NCBI RefSeq assembly: GCF_007827695.1
Contig: NZ_VITA01000014.1
Coordinates: forward strand, 62,001 to 126,000
DNA: 64,000 nucleotides
Direction of reading: 5' to 3'
Source: Sinorhizobium medicae
GTDB lineage: Bacteria; Pseudomonadota; Alphaproteobacteria; Rhizobiales; Rhizobiaceae
The notes below the pieces were generated by a model that ran no database searches, was not told the DNA's origin, and saw only the letters and a list, made by a program, of their open reading frames with translations. Below are positions 63,365 through 64,000 of this stretch, in pieces. Within the stretch, counting starts at the first letter, position 1. Each line of letters begins with the position of its first letter. The position numbers and the translations under genes are program-made.

Positions 63365-64000
63365 AGCAGATCCCACCGCCCTCGTACTGACGCCTGCTGG
63401 TCCCACCGCCCTCGTACTGACGCCTGCTGGCCGCGATGCTGAGCTGGCTGTCTCAATGCTAAGTGAAGCCGCGGTGCCCTCGATTTCAATTCCCGATTTA
63501 GAGACCTTAGCAACATCAATCCATGACGATACAGCCTTCGTCGTCTTGACTGAGGAGGTGTTGCGGGGACGGGATATCGGGAGGATCTCGACATTGCTGG
63601 CAAATCAGCCGAGCTGGTCGGACCTCCCCTTTATCATCCTCACTTCGCGTGGGGGGCCGGATCGCCATTCCAGTGCCCGACTTTCAGAATCACTCGGCAA
63701 CGTCACTTTTCTCGAGCGGCCTTTCCACCCCACAACATTCATTAGCGTCGCTCGCTCGGCTATGAAGGGACGGCGTAGGCAGTTTGAAGCGCGTACCAGG
63801 CTTGAGGAGATCAGTCGCCTCAATGAGACGCTTGAGGAGCGCGTGGCGATACGCACTGCAGAATTGCAGCGCGCGAACAGAGTTCTCTCTGAGCAGATTG
63901 CACAGCGCGAAGATGCCGAAGAGAGACTGCGGCAATCTCAAAAACTTGAAGCCATCGGCCAGTTGACTGGCGGCGTTGCCCACGACTTCAACAATCTCCT
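63357..64000 (+). CDS. Sensor histidine kinase with N-terminal receiver-like domain, cut by window end
   Basis: The frame opens after a stop at 63333-63335 and runs off the window. N-terminal residues carry [10 protein letters not shown] twice (30-bp duplication), then a receiver-like domain ([63 protein letters not shown]), a coiled coil (about 130-175) and the HisKA start [20 protein letters not shown]. No ATG, GTG or TTG starts the frame. ATT 63357, 9 bases after GGAGGG, is the best candidate, so the start is uncertain. The usual phospho-Asp of a receiver is not evident, so this may be a pseudo-receiver. Overlap with the KaiC-like gene shows coupling. Confidence 0.7.
   Translation, partial: MPEADPTALVLTPAGPTALVLTPAGRDAELAVSMLSEAAVPSISIPDLETLATSIHDDTAFVVLTEEVLRGRDIGRISTLLANQPSWSDLPFIILTSRGGPDRHSSARLSESLGNVTFLERPFHPTTFISVARSAMKGRRRQFEARTRLEEISRLNETLEERVAIRTAELQRANRVLSEQIAQREDAEERLRQSQKLEAIGQLTGGVAHDFNNL
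63371..63430 (+). repeat. Perfect 30-bp tandem duplication
   Basis: The 30 bases at 63371-63400 (starting TCCCACCGCC, ending CGCCTGCTGG) are repeated exactly at 63401-63430. Thirty bases equal ten codons, so the kinase frame is kept ([10 protein letters not shown] twice). It lies 6 bases after the KaiC-like stop. Confidence 0.95.

Noticed and set aside
63371-63430. Start of a CRISPR array
   Set aside because: Only two adjacent copies without spacers, and the unit keeps the kinase reading frame. It is a tandem duplication.

Overview
The window is GC-rich DNA of the kind carried on replicons of Rhizobiaceae (Rhizobium/Sinorhizobium type). The taxon call is an inference. It rests on many ABC importers, FixJ- and GntR-type regulators, alphaproteobacterial HupE/anchor and mobile mystery A/B genes, and IS21 and IS110 remnants. 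No rRNA, tRNA, CRISPR array or replication origin was seen.

Region 1-6.6 kb is a gene graveyard. It holds at least three DUF1254/DUF1214 genes (one nearly intact, the others frameshifted), a broken mobile mystery A/B (HTH/Fic) pair with its operator array, a truncated IS21 element and a fragment of a class III nucleotide cyclase. Region 6.7-9.8 kb is an intact two-component module: a histidine kinase with a periplasmic binding-protein-like sensor, a FixJ/LuxR response regulator and a receiver-only protein. A decayed, inverted copy of the last two genes lies at 11.8-12.4 kb. A 13-15 bp motif (CCNNAGGACAATA) occurs four times around these genes. Region 10.3-14.1 kb has small exported proteins, an LssY-like protein, a broken hydrolase and an outer-membrane protein.

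Region 15.1-22.1 kb encodes a Dpp/Opp-type ABC importer transcribed leftward. It diverges from remnants of a hydantoin-racemase-like and a cytosine-deaminase-like gene and an intact GntR/FCD regulator. Palindromic TGTATACAATCTG sites lie in the divergent promoter region. Region 22.2-29.4 kb carries exported proteins and a nickel/cobalt block: HupE-like permease, anchored periplasmic protein, His-rich protein, RcnR/CsoR-type regulator, NreB-like MFS exporter with a His-rich tail, YqaA/DedA-like protein and NicO/RcnA-type exporter.

Region 30.1-51.3 kb is a well-preserved catabolic island of about 18 genes. It has two paralogous two-domain GNAT acetyltransferases, an ArgE-like deacylase, a GhrA-like 2-ketoacid reductase, a cupin, two aldehyde dehydrogenases, a tartrate/isopropylmalate-type dehydrogenase, a PuuB-like amine oxidase, two HAD type II hydrolases, a class III omega-aminotransferase, a complete peptide-type ABC importer with a fused double ATPase, an Lrp regulator and a DadA-like oxidase. 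Together they look like uptake and stepwise oxidation of an amine or amino acid whose amino group is acylated or deacylated. The substrate is not readable from sequence.

Region 51.3-53.5 kb is another graveyard (SDR, TehA/SLAC1 and metallo-beta-lactamase-fold fragments, and an isolated Tat signal peptide). Region 53.6-60.4 kb is an arabinoside utilisation locus: an ArsR-like regulator with a large C-terminal domain, a GH51 arabinofuranosidase, and a sugar ABC importer with a convergent ATPase gene. Region 60.9-64 kb has a flavin/PPOX-type protein and a KaiC-like double ATPase. The ATPase gene overlaps a sensor kinase that runs off the window and carries a perfect 30-bp in-frame tandem duplication.
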